Part shown: positions 38,076 to 47,225 of the stretch, one piece after another
How the letters are laid out: the number at the start of each line of letters is the position of its first letter
Numbering within the stretch: the first letter of the stretch is position 1
Assembly (NCBI RefSeq): GCF_001894985.1
Contig: NZ_BCXG01000008.1
Coordinates: 124,001-188,000, forward strand
DNA length: 64,000 nucleotides
Source of the DNA: Rhodococcus tukisamuensis NBRC 100609
GTDB taxonomy: Bacteria > Actinomycetota > Actinomycetes > Mycobacteriales > Mycobacteriaceae
Direction of reading: 5' to 3'
The notes under the pieces: generated by a model
The model's database searches: none
What the model saw: the letters and a program-made list of their open reading frames with translations, nothing else
What the model was told of the DNA's origin: nothing
Translations under genes and position numbers: made by a program

Positions 38076-39338
38076 TCAGGCGCAGACCTTGGCGGTGGCC
38101 TCGGCGAGAATGCTCAGTCCGTGGTCGAGCTCGGCGTCGGTGACGGTCAGCGGCGGCAGCAGCTTGACCACCTCGTCGGACGGCCCGGAGGTCTCGGCGA
38201 GCAGGCCCTCGTCGTAGGCGAGCCCGCAGACCTTGACCGCGTGCCCGGGGTCGTCGAAGACCAGGCCCTGCACCATGCCACGCCCGCGGGTGGACACCCC
38301 GGCGAAGCGGTCCGACAGGTTCGCGAAGATCTCGTGGATGCGCTTGCCCTTGGCGGCGGTCGAGCGGCTGAGCGCGTCGTCGGACCAGTAGTGGTCGAGC
38401 GCGGCGGTCGCCGTGACGAAAGCGGGGTTGTTGCCGCGGAAGGTGCCGTTGTGCTCGCCCGGGGCCCAGAGGTCGAGTTCGGGCCGCATCAGGGTCAGCG
38501 CCATCGGCAGGCCGTAGCCGCCGATCGACTTCGACAGCGTCACGATGTCGGGGGTGATGCCGGCGACCTCGAACGAGAAGAACGGGCCGGTGCGGCCGCA
38601 GCCCATCTGCACGTCGTCGACGATCAGCAGGATTCCGCGGCTCGAGCACAGGTCGGCGAGCGCCCGCAGCCACTCGGGCCGGGCCACGTTGACGCCACCC
38701 TCGCCCTGGACCGTCTCGACGATCACGGCGGCGGGTCGGTTGAGTCCGCTCCCGGCGTCGTCGAGGACCCGCTCGAACCAGTGGAAGTCCTCGGTGACGC
38801 CGTTGAAGTAGTTGTCGAACGGCATCGGGGTGGCGTGGACCAGCGGGACGCCGGCCCCGGCCCGCTTCATCGAGTTGCCGGTGACCGAGAGCGACCCGAG
38901 GGTCATTCCGTGAAAGGCATTGGTGAAGTTGATGATCGACTCGCGGCCGGTGACCTTACGGGCCAGCTTGAGGGCAGCCTCGACGGCGTTGGTGCCGGTG
39001 GGGCCGGGGAACTGGACCTTGTAGTCCAGGCCCCGGGGTTCGAGGATGTTGCGCCGGAAGGTCTCGAGGAACCGGCGCTTGGCGACGGTGTTCATGTCGA
39101 GGCCGTGGGTGATTCCGTCGCCGATCAGGTAGTCGAGCAGCGCCTCCTTCATCACCGGGTTGTTGTGTCCGTAGTTCAGTGCGCCTGCGCCTGCAAAGAA
39201 GTCGAGGTAGTCGCGGCCGTCCTCGGAACGGATCCAGGATCCGGAGGCGGAGCTGAAGACCGCCGGCCACGACCTGCTGTAGCTGCGGACCTCGGACTCC
39301 AGGCTGGCGAAGATGTTGGTCTCTTCGAGGGTGTTCAC
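38076..39338 (-). CDS. ectB: L-2,4-diaminobutyrate transaminase
   Basis: A 420-residue class-III PLP aminotransferase that makes L-2,4-diaminobutyrate from aspartate semialdehyde, the first step of ectoine synthesis. It shows [33 protein letters not shown] and the PLP lysine in [14 protein letters not shown]. The match to EctB holds end to end. Its start overlaps the ectA stop by 4 nt. Confidence 0.97.
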   Translation of the reverse strand: MNTLEETNIFASLESEVRSYSRSWPAVFSSASGSWIRSEDGRDYLDFFAGAGALNYGHNNPVMKEALLDYLIGDGITHGLDMNTVAKRRFLETFRRNILEPRGLDYKVQFPGPTGTNAVEAALKLARKVTGRESIINFTNAFHGMTLGSLSVTGNSMKRAGAGVPLVHATPMPFDNYFNGVTEDFHWFERVLDDAGSGLNRPAAVIVETVQGEGGVNVARPEWLRALADLCSSRGILLIVDDVQMGCGRTGPFFSFEVAGITPDIVTLSKSIGGYGLPMALTLMRPELDLWAPGEHNGTFRGNNPAFVTATAALDHYWSDDALSRSTAAKGKRIHEIFANLSDRFAGVSTRGRGMVQGLVFDDPGHAVKVCGLAYDEGLLAETSGPSDEVVKLLPPLTVTDAELDHGLSILAEATAKVCA

Positions 39339-39985
39339 TGCTCTCCTCTGTTGCTGTCGTCGCCGATGACGTAAAGCTCTTCGGGTTCGTGCTGGTCGGG
39401 AAAGTCGTTGGAGTCGAACAATTTACGGGTTGAGATGCTGGTGTACCGACTACGCGCGACCGAGGCGAAGAGTGCCTGCGATCCGGTGTTGTCGGGACTG
39501 ATCGTCGTCTCCAGCGTTGAGACACCTTGGTGTGCAAGGTGATCGAGAAGGAAGTTCAGCATCGCGGAGGCGACGCCCCGGCCGCGCAGGGCGTCGTCGA
39601 CGGCAACCTGCCACACGAAGACGGTCGTCGGGTCCGTCGGCCGGACGAATCCGGTGACGAAGCCCCCGACCCGACCGTCGTGCTCGGCCACCACGGAGGT
39701 TTCCGCAAAGTCCCTGCACCACAGCAGGTAGGAGTAGCTCGAGTTCAGGTCGAGGACGTCGGTGTCGCGGGCGATCTCCCACAGCCGGGCCGCGTCGGAG
39801 ACTGCGGGCCGGCGCAGGGTCGGCGTGTCGTTCGGGCTCGTCGCGCCGGGGTGTTCCGGGCGCACCGCTCCGGGTTGGTCTGGGCGCACCGCGCCGTGCT
39901 CGTCGGGGCGCTTTGCGCCGTGTCGTTGTCGGGTCCCCGTGGGGGGAAATGAAATTGGGGTCGCACTTTCTGTAACGGGCGTCAT
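39335..39985 (-). CDS. ectA: L-2,4-diaminobutyrate acetyltransferase with repeat extension
   Basis: A 216-residue GNAT enzyme that acetylates diaminobutyrate, the second step of ectoine synthesis. The catalytic domain starts near residue 55 (PTLRRPAVSDAARLWEIA) and has the acetyl-CoA loop ALRGRGVASAML and the substrate region NSSYSYLLWC. Residues 1-54 are extra relative to typical EctA and contain four octapeptide repeats. A -10-like TACGTT ends 10 nt upstream of ATG 39985 on the minus strand, consistent with this long start. A GTG at Val33 or Val41 would remove most repeats, so the true N-terminus is uncertain. Confidence 0.92.
   Translation of the reverse strand: MTPVTESATPISFPPTGTRQRHGAKRPDEHGAVRPDQPGAVRPEHPGATSPNDTPTLRRPAVSDAARLWEIARDTDVLDLNSSYSYLLWCRDFAETSVVAEHDGRVGGFVTGFVRPTDPTTVFVWQVAVDDALRGRGVASAMLNFLLDHLAHQGVSTLETTISPDNTGSQALFASVARSRYTSISTRKLFDSNDFPDQHEPEELYVIGDDSNRGEQ
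39824..39919 (-). repeat. Four octapeptide repeats in the EctA N-terminus
   Basis: Residues 23-54 read as GAKRPDEH, GAVRPDQP, GAVRPEHP and GATSPNDT, a 24-bp period in DNA. The repeats are proline- and charge-rich, hence probably disordered. They are imperfect at DNA level. They precede the GNAT domain directly. Confidence 0.7.
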
Positions 39986-40080
39986 TGGTCAAACGAACGT
40001 AACAATGGGCCCAACGGATTTCAGCTTCCTGCCGCCGGGCCCACCCGAGAACCCGGCGTCGGCACTGGTGAGCGCAGCAG

Positions 40081-40096
40081 TGTGAGCCTGGTCACA
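40081..40096 (-). promoter_or_regulatory. Perfect CRP/GlxR-type site upstream of ectABC
   Basis: TGTGA-N6-TCACA is an exact match to the CRP half-site pair. It lies 96 nt upstream of the ectA start in the gap between ectA and the end of recQ. cAMP-CRP proteins in mycolata (Rv3676, GlxR) bind this pattern. Control of ectABC by cAMP is inferred from position. Confidence 0.6.
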
Positions 40097-40105
40097 TCGG
40101 CGTGC

Positions 40106-42226
40106 TCAGTTGACGCTCGCCAGGGCAAACGGCAGGACCGCCGGAGCGCCCGCGGCACGCAGTTCTCGCGCCGCCATCGTCAATGTCCAGCCGGTGTCGG
40201 TGAGGTCGTCGAGCAGCAGCACCGGGCCGTCCAGATGGCCTAGGTCCGGTGCCAGCCACGCCCCGGCGAGGCCCGCCACCCGGTAGGCGGAATTGGCCGC
40301 GGACACCGGGGGATGGCCCGGCGTCCGGGCGAGCGAGCCCAGGTCGGTGAGCCGTCCCACCTCGGCCAGTCGGCGGGCGAGCGAGCCCACCAGCTGCGGA
40401 CGGGTTGCGGACTCCATGGCCAGCACCGACGTGGGCCGCTGGTCCCAGTCCCAGGCGGCGAGGACCTTGACGCACGCGTCGACCACCGCGTCCGGGACCG
40501 GTCCGTCGGGTCCGTCGAACAGCGCCCGCAGTCGCTGGCCCCAGCCGAGGTCGGTGAGGCGGCCGAGCACCCGACCCGGCTGCGGACCGTCGGTGATCTT
40601 GCCGGACAGCGATACCCCGAGCTTGGCGAGACCGGTCGGCCACTGCTTGCGCGGCAGCAGGTCGACGCCCGGGCGGTCCAGTCGGGCGCGGGCCTGCGAG
40701 AGTGCCTGCTCGTCGACGTCGGCGGTGAGGGTGGGACCGGCGCAGTTGTCGCACCGCCCGCACGGCTGCGGTTCCGCGGTGAGGCCCGGGTCGTCGAGTT
40801 GGCGGCGCAGGAACTCCATCCGGCACATGGTGGTGCGCTGGTAGTCGACCATGGCCTGCTGCTCGGACGCACGGGCCTGTTCGAGCCGCTCGTAGCGCGG
40901 CGCGTCGTACTCCCACGGCTGACCGGTGCCGACCCAGCCGCCGCGGACCCGGCGGACCGCGCCGTCCACGTCGAGGACCTTGAGCACCATCTCGAGCCGG
41001 GACCGGTTGAGCTCCACCTGCGGCTCGAGTGCCTGCGTGGACTGCGGCCGCTCGGTGTCGAGCACCTCGATCACCCGGCGCACCACGTGCTCGCGCGGGA
41101 ACGCGACGCTGGCGAAGTAGCTCCAGATCTGCCGGTCCTCGTGGCCGGGGAGCAGCACCACCTCCGCGCTGTCCGTGGAGCGGCCGGCGCGACCGACCTG
41201 CTGGTAGTAGGAGATCGGCGAGGACGGCGCGCCGAGGTGCACCACGAACCCCAGGTCCGGCTTGTCGAAGCCCATGCCGAGTGCGGAGGTCGCGACGAGC
41301 GCCTTGACCCGGTTGCCGAGCAGGTCGGCCTCGAGCGACTCGCGCTCGGCGGGATCGGTTTGCCCGGTGTACGCGGCGACGGCGTGCCCCTGGTCGGAGA
41401 GCAGGCCGGCCAGGTCTCGTGCGGCGGACACCGTGAGGGTGTAGATGATGCCCGAGCCGGGCAGCCGGTTCAGTTGCTGGCCGAGCCACGCCGCGCGCTT
41501 GGTGGCCTCGTCGATCTGGACCACGGACATCCGCAGCGACTCGCGTTCGAGACCGCCGCGCAGCACCAGCGTCTCGGCGCCCCCGACCCCGAGCTGGGCG
41601 GAGACGTCCGCGACCACCCGGTCGTTCGCCGTCGCGGTCGTCGCCAGCACCGGGATGCCCTCGCCGAGCTCGCCGATCAGCGTCCGGATCCGGCGGTAGT
41701 CGGGACGGAAGTCGTGGCCCCAGTCGGAGACGCAGTGCGCCTCGTCGACCACCACGAGGCCGGCGTCGGCGGCGAGCGAGGGCAGCACCTGGTCGCGAAA
41801 GTCGGGGTTGTTCAGTCGCTCGGGGCTGACCAGCAGCACGTCGACGTCGCCGTCGGCGATCTGGCGGTGGATCTCGTCCCACTCCGTGACGTTGCCGGAG
41901 TTGATGGTCGCCGCGCGGACCCCGGCCCGCTCCGCCGAGGACACCTGGTTGCGCATCAGTGCGAGCAGCGGCGAGACGATCACGGTCGGTCCGTGCCCGC
42001 GGGCGCGTAGCAGCTTGGCTGCGATGAAGTAGACGGCGGACTTGCCCCAGCCGGTCCGCTGGACCACCAGTGCGCGCCGGCGCTGGACGACCAGCGCCTC
42101 GATCGCCGTCCACTGGTCCTCCCGCAGGCGGGCCTCGGGTCCGGCGAGTTCACGCAGCAGGCCCTCGGCCTCGGCGCGCAGGTCCGCGCCGGTGGTGGGG
42201 TCGGCGGTGGTGGTGTTCGCGCTCAT
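40106..42226 (-). CDS. RecQ-type DNA helicase with C-terminal phosphoribosyltransferase-like domain
   Basis: A 706-residue fusion. Residues about 20-350 are a RecQ superfamily-2 helicase core: VVQRTGWGKSAVYF (Walker A region), VVVDEAHCVSDWGHDFRPDY (DEAH box and RecQ aromatic loop) and QQVGRAGR (motif VI). The RecQ zinc-binding region follows, seen as CxxxxxxR...CGRCDNC. The last 100 residues resemble a type-I phosphoribosyltransferase (VLLLDDLTDTGWTL, the PRPP loop with adjacent acidic pair). No HRDC domain is evident. ATG 42226 is chosen; an ATG three codons upstream is possible. A role in nucleotide-linked DNA repair is suggested by the fusion but not shown. Confidence 0.88.
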   Translation of the reverse strand: MSANTTTADPTTGADLRAEAEGLLRELAGPEARLREDQWTAIEALVVQRRRALVVQRTGWGKSAVYFIAAKLLRARGHGPTVIVSPLLALMRNQVSSAERAGVRAATINSGNVTEWDEIHRQIADGDVDVLLVSPERLNNPDFRDQVLPSLAADAGLVVVDEAHCVSDWGHDFRPDYRRIRTLIGELGEGIPVLATTATANDRVVADVSAQLGVGGAETLVLRGGLERESLRMSVVQIDEATKRAAWLGQQLNRLPGSGIIYTLTVSAARDLAGLLSDQGHAVAAYTGQTDPAERESLEADLLGNRVKALVATSALGMGFDKPDLGFVVHLGAPSSPISYYQQVGRAGRSTDSAEVVLLPGHEDRQIWSYFASVAFPREHVVRRVIEVLDTERPQSTQALEPQVELNRSRLEMVLKVLDVDGAVRRVRGGWVGTGQPWEYDAPRYERLEQARASEQQAMVDYQRTTMCRMEFLRRQLDDPGLTAEPQPCGRCDNCAGPTLTADVDEQALSQARARLDRPGVDLLPRKQWPTGLAKLGVSLSGKITDGPQPGRVLGRLTDLGWGQRLRALFDGPDGPVPDAVVDACVKVLAAWDWDQRPTSVLAMESATRPQLVGSLARRLAEVGRLTDLGSLARTPGHPPVSAANSAYRVAGLAGAWLAPDLGHLDGPVLLLDDLTDTGWTLTMAARELRAAGAPAVLPFALASVN

Positions 42227-42327
42227 GACTGCCATCATGCCCGTCCGCACCGACATCGAACCCGTTGTGAGGATCCGCTGTGGCGGGCCTGACAGCGGCC
42301 ATCCGTCTCCGCCGAGTGGAGATCGAC

Positions 42328-43186
42328 ATGGGCGATCTCGATCCCGCCGTCTCGCAGGTGCTGTCCGGGTTCGCGGAGGCCGCCGCCGACCTCGAGTCGC
42401 TGTACCGGTACCTGCATGCACATCCCGAGCTGTCCCATCAGGAACATGCGACCGCTGCCATCGTGGCCGAGCGGCTCGCGGCATCGGGCTACCAGGCGTT
42501 CCTGTGCCCGGGCACGGCGATGGCGGCCGCGCAGAGCCTGCAGGTGCGGATGTTCGGCCACGGCGGCCACGGTTCGATGCCGGACCAGTGCGTGGACCCG
42601 GTGGAGATGGGCGCCGCGACGGTGATGCGGCTGCAGACCCTGGTGTCGCGGGAGATCTCGCCGGCCTCACCCGCGGTGGTGACGGTCGGGGCGTTCCGGG
42701 CGGGGGACCAAGGAGAACGTGATCCCTGACGAAGCTGTGCTGAAGATCGATACCCGCTCGTTCGAGACACACGTCGCGGGGCGGCTCGTCGAGGGCATCA
42801 GCCGGATCGCGAACGCGGAGTCGGTCGCGTCCCGGGCGCCGCGACCGCCCGAGATCACCGAACTCAACAGCTTCCCGTTGACCGTCAACGACGCGCAGCG
42901 GTCGAGTCGGACGGTCGCGGCACTCGGTGCGGCGCTCGGGGCGGACAAGGTGTTCGAGATCGGTCCGGTCTCCGGCAGCGAGGACGTCGGGGACCTGGCC
43001 ACCGCGATCGAGGTGCCGTTGGTCTACTGGTTCATCGGCGGGTTCGAGGTGGGCGGGGGAGACTGCGCGGACGCGCAGCAGCCGTTGCCCTCGAACCATT
43101 CGCCGAAGTTCGCGCCGGTGATCCGGCCGACGCTGGACACGGGTGTCGCGGCGCTGGTGGCGGCGGCGGTGGAGTGGCTCGACTGA
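42328..43186 (+). pseudogene. M20-family peptidase/amidohydrolase, internally deleted and frameshifted
   Basis: The N-terminus (YRYLHAHPELSHQEHAT) and the dimerisation-domain region (GHGGHGSMPDQCVDPVEM, then RLQTLVSREISPA) belong to an M20D amidohydrolase. Between them about 120 residues, including most metal ligands, are missing: the frame jumps from GYQAFLCPGTAMAAAQSL. A run of five G at 42702-42706 then shifts the frame; removing one G restores AGTKENVIPDEA and the C-terminal domain that ends at 43186 (SNHSPKFAP, TGVAALVAAAVEWL). Deletion plus frameshift make it non-functional. Confidence 0.88.
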
Positions 43187-43207
43187 GGGGGCGCGCGCTC
43201 TGAATGC

Positions 43208-44752
43208 CTATGCGGCGCCGGGTTTTCGGGGGTCGTCGTCGTTTCCCGGTGCGCCGTCGCCGCCGTCGCTGTCACGGAGCAGGTACTCCATCGGGTGGTG
43301 GTAGTGGTTCAGCCGCCCGGCGCGGGTGGGGTCGATGTGTGTCGGGGGATGCCACAGGGTCCGGCCCGGGAACCGGTGGTCGGGTCCGGTGCGGGTGGTC
43401 GCCCACTGGTCCGGGCGGGGTCCGACGAGGGCGTGGTGGGTCTCGCAGCCGAAGGTCAGGTCGTCGGCGTTGGTGTCGCCGCCGTCGGCCCAGTCGTTGA
43501 CGTGGTGGGTTTGCGACCAGTAGCCGGGACTGCTGCAGCCGGGGAAGGTGCAGCCGCGGTCCTTGGCGTAGAGCACGATTCGCTGGTCGGTGGTGCCGAG
43601 GCGTTTGCTGCGGCCGAGGTAGAGGGGTCGGCCGTCGTCGTCGAAGATCGCGAGGTAGTGGCGGGCGCCGCGGGCGGCCATGCAGATCATCTCGGACATG
43701 GGGACGAGGGTGCCGCCGCCGGTGACGGCGTGGCCGGTCGATTCCTGGAGGTCGCGGGCGGTCATGGTGGCGACGACGGTGACGGGGACGCCGCGGTGTC
43801 GGCCGAGTTCGCCGGAGGCGAGGACGGAGCGCAGGACGGCCTTGAGGGCGTCGTGTTGGCGTTGGCCCTGGGTGCGGTGGTCGCGGGCGGCGGCGCTGGG
43901 GGTGGGTTGGGTGTCCGCGGGTTCTGTTGCTGGGAAGCTGCTTTCGGGTACCCCGGACGAGGTGTGTGGTTCGCTGCCCGGCTGCGTCTCGTCCCGCCCC
44001 TCCCCCTCGGGGTTGCACATACCCGGCTTGGCGAGCTTGGCCATGATCGCCTCGAGATAGGCGCGGCCCTCCGGGTCCGTGCAGAACGAACCCGTGGTCA
44101 TCTTGTCCCGGCCCTGCGGTCCCATCCGGAAGAACCGCTTGCGGGCCCGGTCCGTCTCGTCGTCGAGGGTCCCGTCCGGATCGAGGACCGACGCGAGCCG
44201 GCGGGCCACCGCACGCAGTTCGTCGGGCCGCAGGATCAGCGCCTGCCCGGCCAACTGGGCCTCGGCCTGCTGCCGGGTGCCGGCGTCGACGGCGGCGGGC
44301 AGTTGGTGCAGGAACTCGCGGATCACGTCCACGTGCGCGGGGTCGAGGTCGCCGTGGTGTGCGGCGGCGGCGGTCGCGGCGAGCTTCGGTTCCAGGGGCT
44401 GCCCGCCGAGGGTGGTGGCGGCGCCGAGTTCGGTCGCCGCGTGGATCCTTTCCCCGGCCTTGGCGGGGCTGATGCGCAGGGTGTCCGCCAGCAGCTCCCG
44501 CACCGTGGTGCCGCCGAACTCGTCGGCGGCGCGTTGTTCGAGGAGCTGGTTGACCAGTGTGTGGCCGAGGGCGGGGACGGTGCGGGCGATGCGTTCGAGT
44601 CGCACCAGCAGGGCGAGTCGGTCCCGGTTGGAGACGGCGGCGGTGTCGAGTCCGCGCAGCGACTGCATGCCGGTCTCGACGGTGCGGAGGGCGGCGGCGA
44701 GCGGGGCGTTGTCGATGCCATGCTCGTCTGCGTGGTCGTGAACTGCGGTCAT
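43208..44752 (-). CDS. DUF222/HNH endonuclease-signature protein (13E12-type)
   Basis: A 514-residue protein: an N-terminal helical DUF222 region (residues about 10-370) with a disordered Pro/Ser/Glu insert near 240-285, and a C-terminal HNH nuclease motif (CTFPGCSSPGYWSQTHH, then HHALVGPRP). Proteins of this class are multi-copy in mycolata and include the REP13E12 family of mycobacteria, and their cellular role is unclear. ATG 44752 is taken; a GTG at 44761 sits at the edge of a run of eight G on the coding strand. The gene has no partner. It follows the M20 pseudogene in a region of gene turnover. Confidence 0.87.
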   Translation of the reverse strand: MTAVHDHADEHGIDNAPLAAALRTVETGMQSLRGLDTAAVSNRDRLALLVRLERIARTVPALGHTLVNQLLEQRAADEFGGTTVRELLADTLRISPAKAGERIHAATELGAATTLGGQPLEPKLAATAAAAHHGDLDPAHVDVIREFLHQLPAAVDAGTRQQAEAQLAGQALILRPDELRAVARRLASVLDPDGTLDDETDRARKRFFRMGPQGRDKMTTGSFCTDPEGRAYLEAIMAKLAKPGMCNPEGEGRDETQPGSEPHTSSGVPESSFPATEPADTQPTPSAAARDHRTQGQRQHDALKAVLRSVLASGELGRHRGVPVTVVATMTARDLQESTGHAVTGGGTLVPMSEMICMAARGARHYLAIFDDDGRPLYLGRSKRLGTTDQRIVLYAKDRGCTFPGCSSPGYWSQTHHVNDWADGGDTNADDLTFGCETHHALVGPRPDQWATTRTGPDHRFPGRTLWHPPTHIDPTRAGRLNHYHHPMEYLLRDSDGGDGAPGNDDDPRKPGAA

Positions 44753-44938
44753 CGTTGTCACCCCCCCCGGGCCCCGATTCGACGTTCTGTTCGAAGTGTA
44801 GCGAGGGGGTGCGACAAGTCCTGGGACCGAGTGAACCCGCAGATTACGGGCCACTGTCGGGATGTGGCGGTTGGCAGACGCATTCGGGAACGCCCGGATG
44901 TGTTCCACGGTCAGGAGTCGGGTCCAGATCGCGGCGCG

Positions 44939-44976
44939 CGTCGATGCGGCCACGTCACCGCGTGGCCGCATCGACG
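44939..44976 (-). terminator. Terminator hairpin after the acyl-CoA ligase gene
   Basis: A perfect 16-bp inverted repeat (44939-44954 and 44961-44976) with a 6-nt loop lies 31 nt past the ligase stop on the minus strand. No T run follows. The remaining 180 nt to the HNH gene hold no gene. Confidence 0.75.
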
Positions 44977-45006
44977 ACTGGTCCGGTGCAGTTTGCCCCT
45001 GCGCCC

Positions 45007-46800
45007 TCAGCCCTCCTCGTACAACGCGTCGAAGTGGGCGCGGAAGTTCTCGCCCACCACCTTCCGCTTGATCTTCAGCGTCGGCGTCAGCTCCCCGGTC
45101 TCCTGCGCGAGGTCGCGGTCGGCGATGACGAACTTCTTCACCCGCTCCGGCGTCGCGAGCTTGGCGTTGGCCGCGTCGACGGCCTGCTGGACCATCCCGA
45201 CCATCTCCGGGTGCCGGGACAGTTCGGCGATCGAGTCCGGCAGACCCTGCGCCTGCGCCCACGGCAGCACCGTCTCGGGATCCAGCGTCACCAGCACGAC
45301 GGGGTAGGGCCGGCGGTCGCCGTGCATCACTGCCTGGCTGATCCAGGGCGAGCGCTTGAGGTCGTTCTCCAGGTTCGCCGGGGTGAGGTTCTTCCCGCCG
45401 GAGGTGACGATGATGTCCTTCTTACGCCCGATGATCGAGACGTACCCGTCCTCGTCGATGCTCGCGAGGTCGCCGGTGCGCAGCCAGCCGTCCTCCACGG
45501 CGCCGAACGAGGCGTCCTCCATCTTGTAGTAGCCCTGAAAGATGTTGCCGCCGCGCAGAAGCAGTTCGCCGTCCTCGTCGACGCGCGCCTCGAGGCCCGG
45601 CACCGGCCGGCCCACGGTGCCGAAGCGGTGGTTGAGCACGGTGTTGACGGTCGCGCCGGTCGAGGTCTCGGTCATCCCGAACCCCTCCATCACCGGAACC
45701 CCGCAGCCGTAGAAGAACTCCAGAATCTCCTTCGCGATGGGAGCCGCGCCGGTGGTGGCGAGCTTCAGGTTGCCGCCGAACAACGCACGCACGCCCTGGA
45801 ACAGGGCGGCCTCGGCGGCGTCGAATGGCTGCTGCAGTTCCGCCGGGACGGGCTCGCCGCGCGCCTGTAGGTCGCGCACCCGGACCCCGACCGCCGCGGC
45901 GGCCAGCATCCGCTCGCGCTCGTCAGCCGGCTTGGACCCCACCGCCAGGGTGTAGATCTTCTCGAACACCCGGGGCACCGAGGGCAGGTGGGTCGGACGG
46001 GTCGCCATCACCTCCGGCACGATCCTGGTGGTGTCGCCACCCCAGTACGCGATGACGCCACCGCGGTCGAAGGTGAGCAACTGGAACAGCAGCGCGAACG
46101 CGTGCGCCAGCGGCAGGAACAGGTACGCGACCATGTCGGTCTCGGGGTCCGGGTTGTCCCGCGCGTCGAGCGCGGTGTTCGCCTCCATGATCGCGCGGTA
46201 GTTGCCGTGCGAGAGGACACAGCCCTTCGGCGGCCCGGTGGTCCCGGAGGTGTACATGAACACGTACGGATCGGACGGGGCCACGGCCGCGGCCCGCCGT
46301 CGCAGCTCCTCGGCGTCGAGTTCCCTTCCCCGGCGACGTATTTCGGATGCAGTGATGGCGCCCTCCGCCTCGCCGTCGAGGATCACCACCCATTCCAACG
46401 CCGGCAACCGGTCGCGGACGGCGGCGATCTTCGCCACCTGCGCGGCGTCCTCGCAGATGATCGCGCGGGCCTCCGAGTTGCCGACCACCCATGCGCACTC
46501 GTCCGCGGAGTTGGTCGGGTAGACCGACACGTGCACGGCGCCGGCGGCGACGATGGCGAGGTGCGCGACCGACCAGTCCGGACGGGTAGTGCCCAGCACC
46601 GCCACCCGGTCGCCCACCTCGAGCCCCAGGTCGATCAGCCCGGCGCCGAACTCCGTGACCCGCTCGGCGAGCTCGCGGTAGCTGATCTCGTCCCACTGGT
46701 CGGGCGTGCTCTGGAACCGCGCGGCGGGCCGGTCACCGTAAGCCTCGGCGGCGCGAAAAGCAAGGTCTGCGAGCGTCTTTCCTGCGATCGTCTGGTACAT
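45007..46800 (-). CDS. Long-chain fatty-acid-CoA ligase (FadD15-like)
   Basis: A 597-residue ANL-superfamily adenylate-forming enzyme that activates fatty acids to acyl-CoA. The AMP-binding signature is YTSGTTGPPKGCVLSHGN; later motifs are GGAAPI-like TTGAAPIAKE, GFGMTETSTGATVN, and the hinge region DGWLRTGDLASIDEDGYV. The C-terminal catalytic Lys is within LTPTLKIKRKVV. Length and the FAA1-type insertions match the FadD15 (Rv2187) group of mycolata. It is transcribed alone and diverges from the DUF1918 gene. Confidence 0.93.
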   Translation of the reverse strand: MYQTIAGKTLADLAFRAAEAYGDRPAARFQSTPDQWDEISYRELAERVTEFGAGLIDLGLEVGDRVAVLGTTRPDWSVAHLAIVAAGAVHVSVYPTNSADECAWVVGNSEARAIICEDAAQVAKIAAVRDRLPALEWVVILDGEAEGAITASEIRRRGRELDAEELRRRAAAVAPSDPYVFMYTSGTTGPPKGCVLSHGNYRAIMEANTALDARDNPDPETDMVAYLFLPLAHAFALLFQLLTFDRGGVIAYWGGDTTRIVPEVMATRPTHLPSVPRVFEKIYTLAVGSKPADERERMLAAAAVGVRVRDLQARGEPVPAELQQPFDAAEAALFQGVRALFGGNLKLATTGAAPIAKEILEFFYGCGVPVMEGFGMTETSTGATVNTVLNHRFGTVGRPVPGLEARVDEDGELLLRGGNIFQGYYKMEDASFGAVEDGWLRTGDLASIDEDGYVSIIGRKKDIIVTSGGKNLTPANLENDLKRSPWISQAVMHGDRRPYPVVLVTLDPETVLPWAQAQGLPDSIAELSRHPEMVGMVQQAVDAANAKLATPERVKKFVIADRDLAQETGELTPTLKIKRKVVGENFRAHFDALYEEG

Positions 46801-46980
46801 CGGTCAGGTGCTCCCGTCGTCCCGGTGCGACCACCTGCTGCCGGTGGGCCGCGTAGTGGGGATGCTAACTCCGCGCCGCTCCCAACGGCCGTATTCCGGG
46901 GTGTCCCGTGCCCCGGCGGGAACCGACGAGAAGTGGTTCTGCCCTGGCGCAGCCACGCCGGGTGGTCGCATACTGGGACC

Positions 46981-47169
46981 ATGAAGGCAGCAGTTGGGGA
47001 CAAACTTCATGTGCACAGCGCGACCACCGGCAGACCCGAGCAGGTCGGCGAGGTGACCGAGGTCCACGGTGCCGACGGCGCGCCGCCGTATCAAGTGCGT
47101 TTCGACGACGGCCACGAGGCATTGATGTTCCCCGGCGTGGATTGCAGCGTGGAGCACGCCGCAAACTGA
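46981..47169 (+). CDS. DUF1918 small protein
   Basis: A 62-residue SH3-barrel-like protein of the actinobacterial DUF1918 family. It begins MKAAVGDKLHVHSATTGRP and ends PGVDCSVEHAAN, with the family's GEVTEVHGADGAPPYQVRF core. CATACT ends 6 nt before the ATG, so the mRNA may be leaderless. Function is unknown. Confidence 0.88.
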   Translation: MKAAVGDKLHVHSATTGRPEQVGEVTEVHGADGAPPYQVRFDDGHEALMFPGVDCSVEHAAN

Positions 47170-47225
47170 TCCCACGCCGGCTCCGGGTTGTCGAGTCCGG
47201 CCGGCATGTGCGTGAGGCAGCGGAG

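Noticed and set aside
42226-43099. A longer RecQ protein starting near 43099
   Set aside because: The extra N-terminal frame is antisense to the M20 pseudogene and is Arg/Pro-rich; the helicase domain begins soon after ATG 42226.
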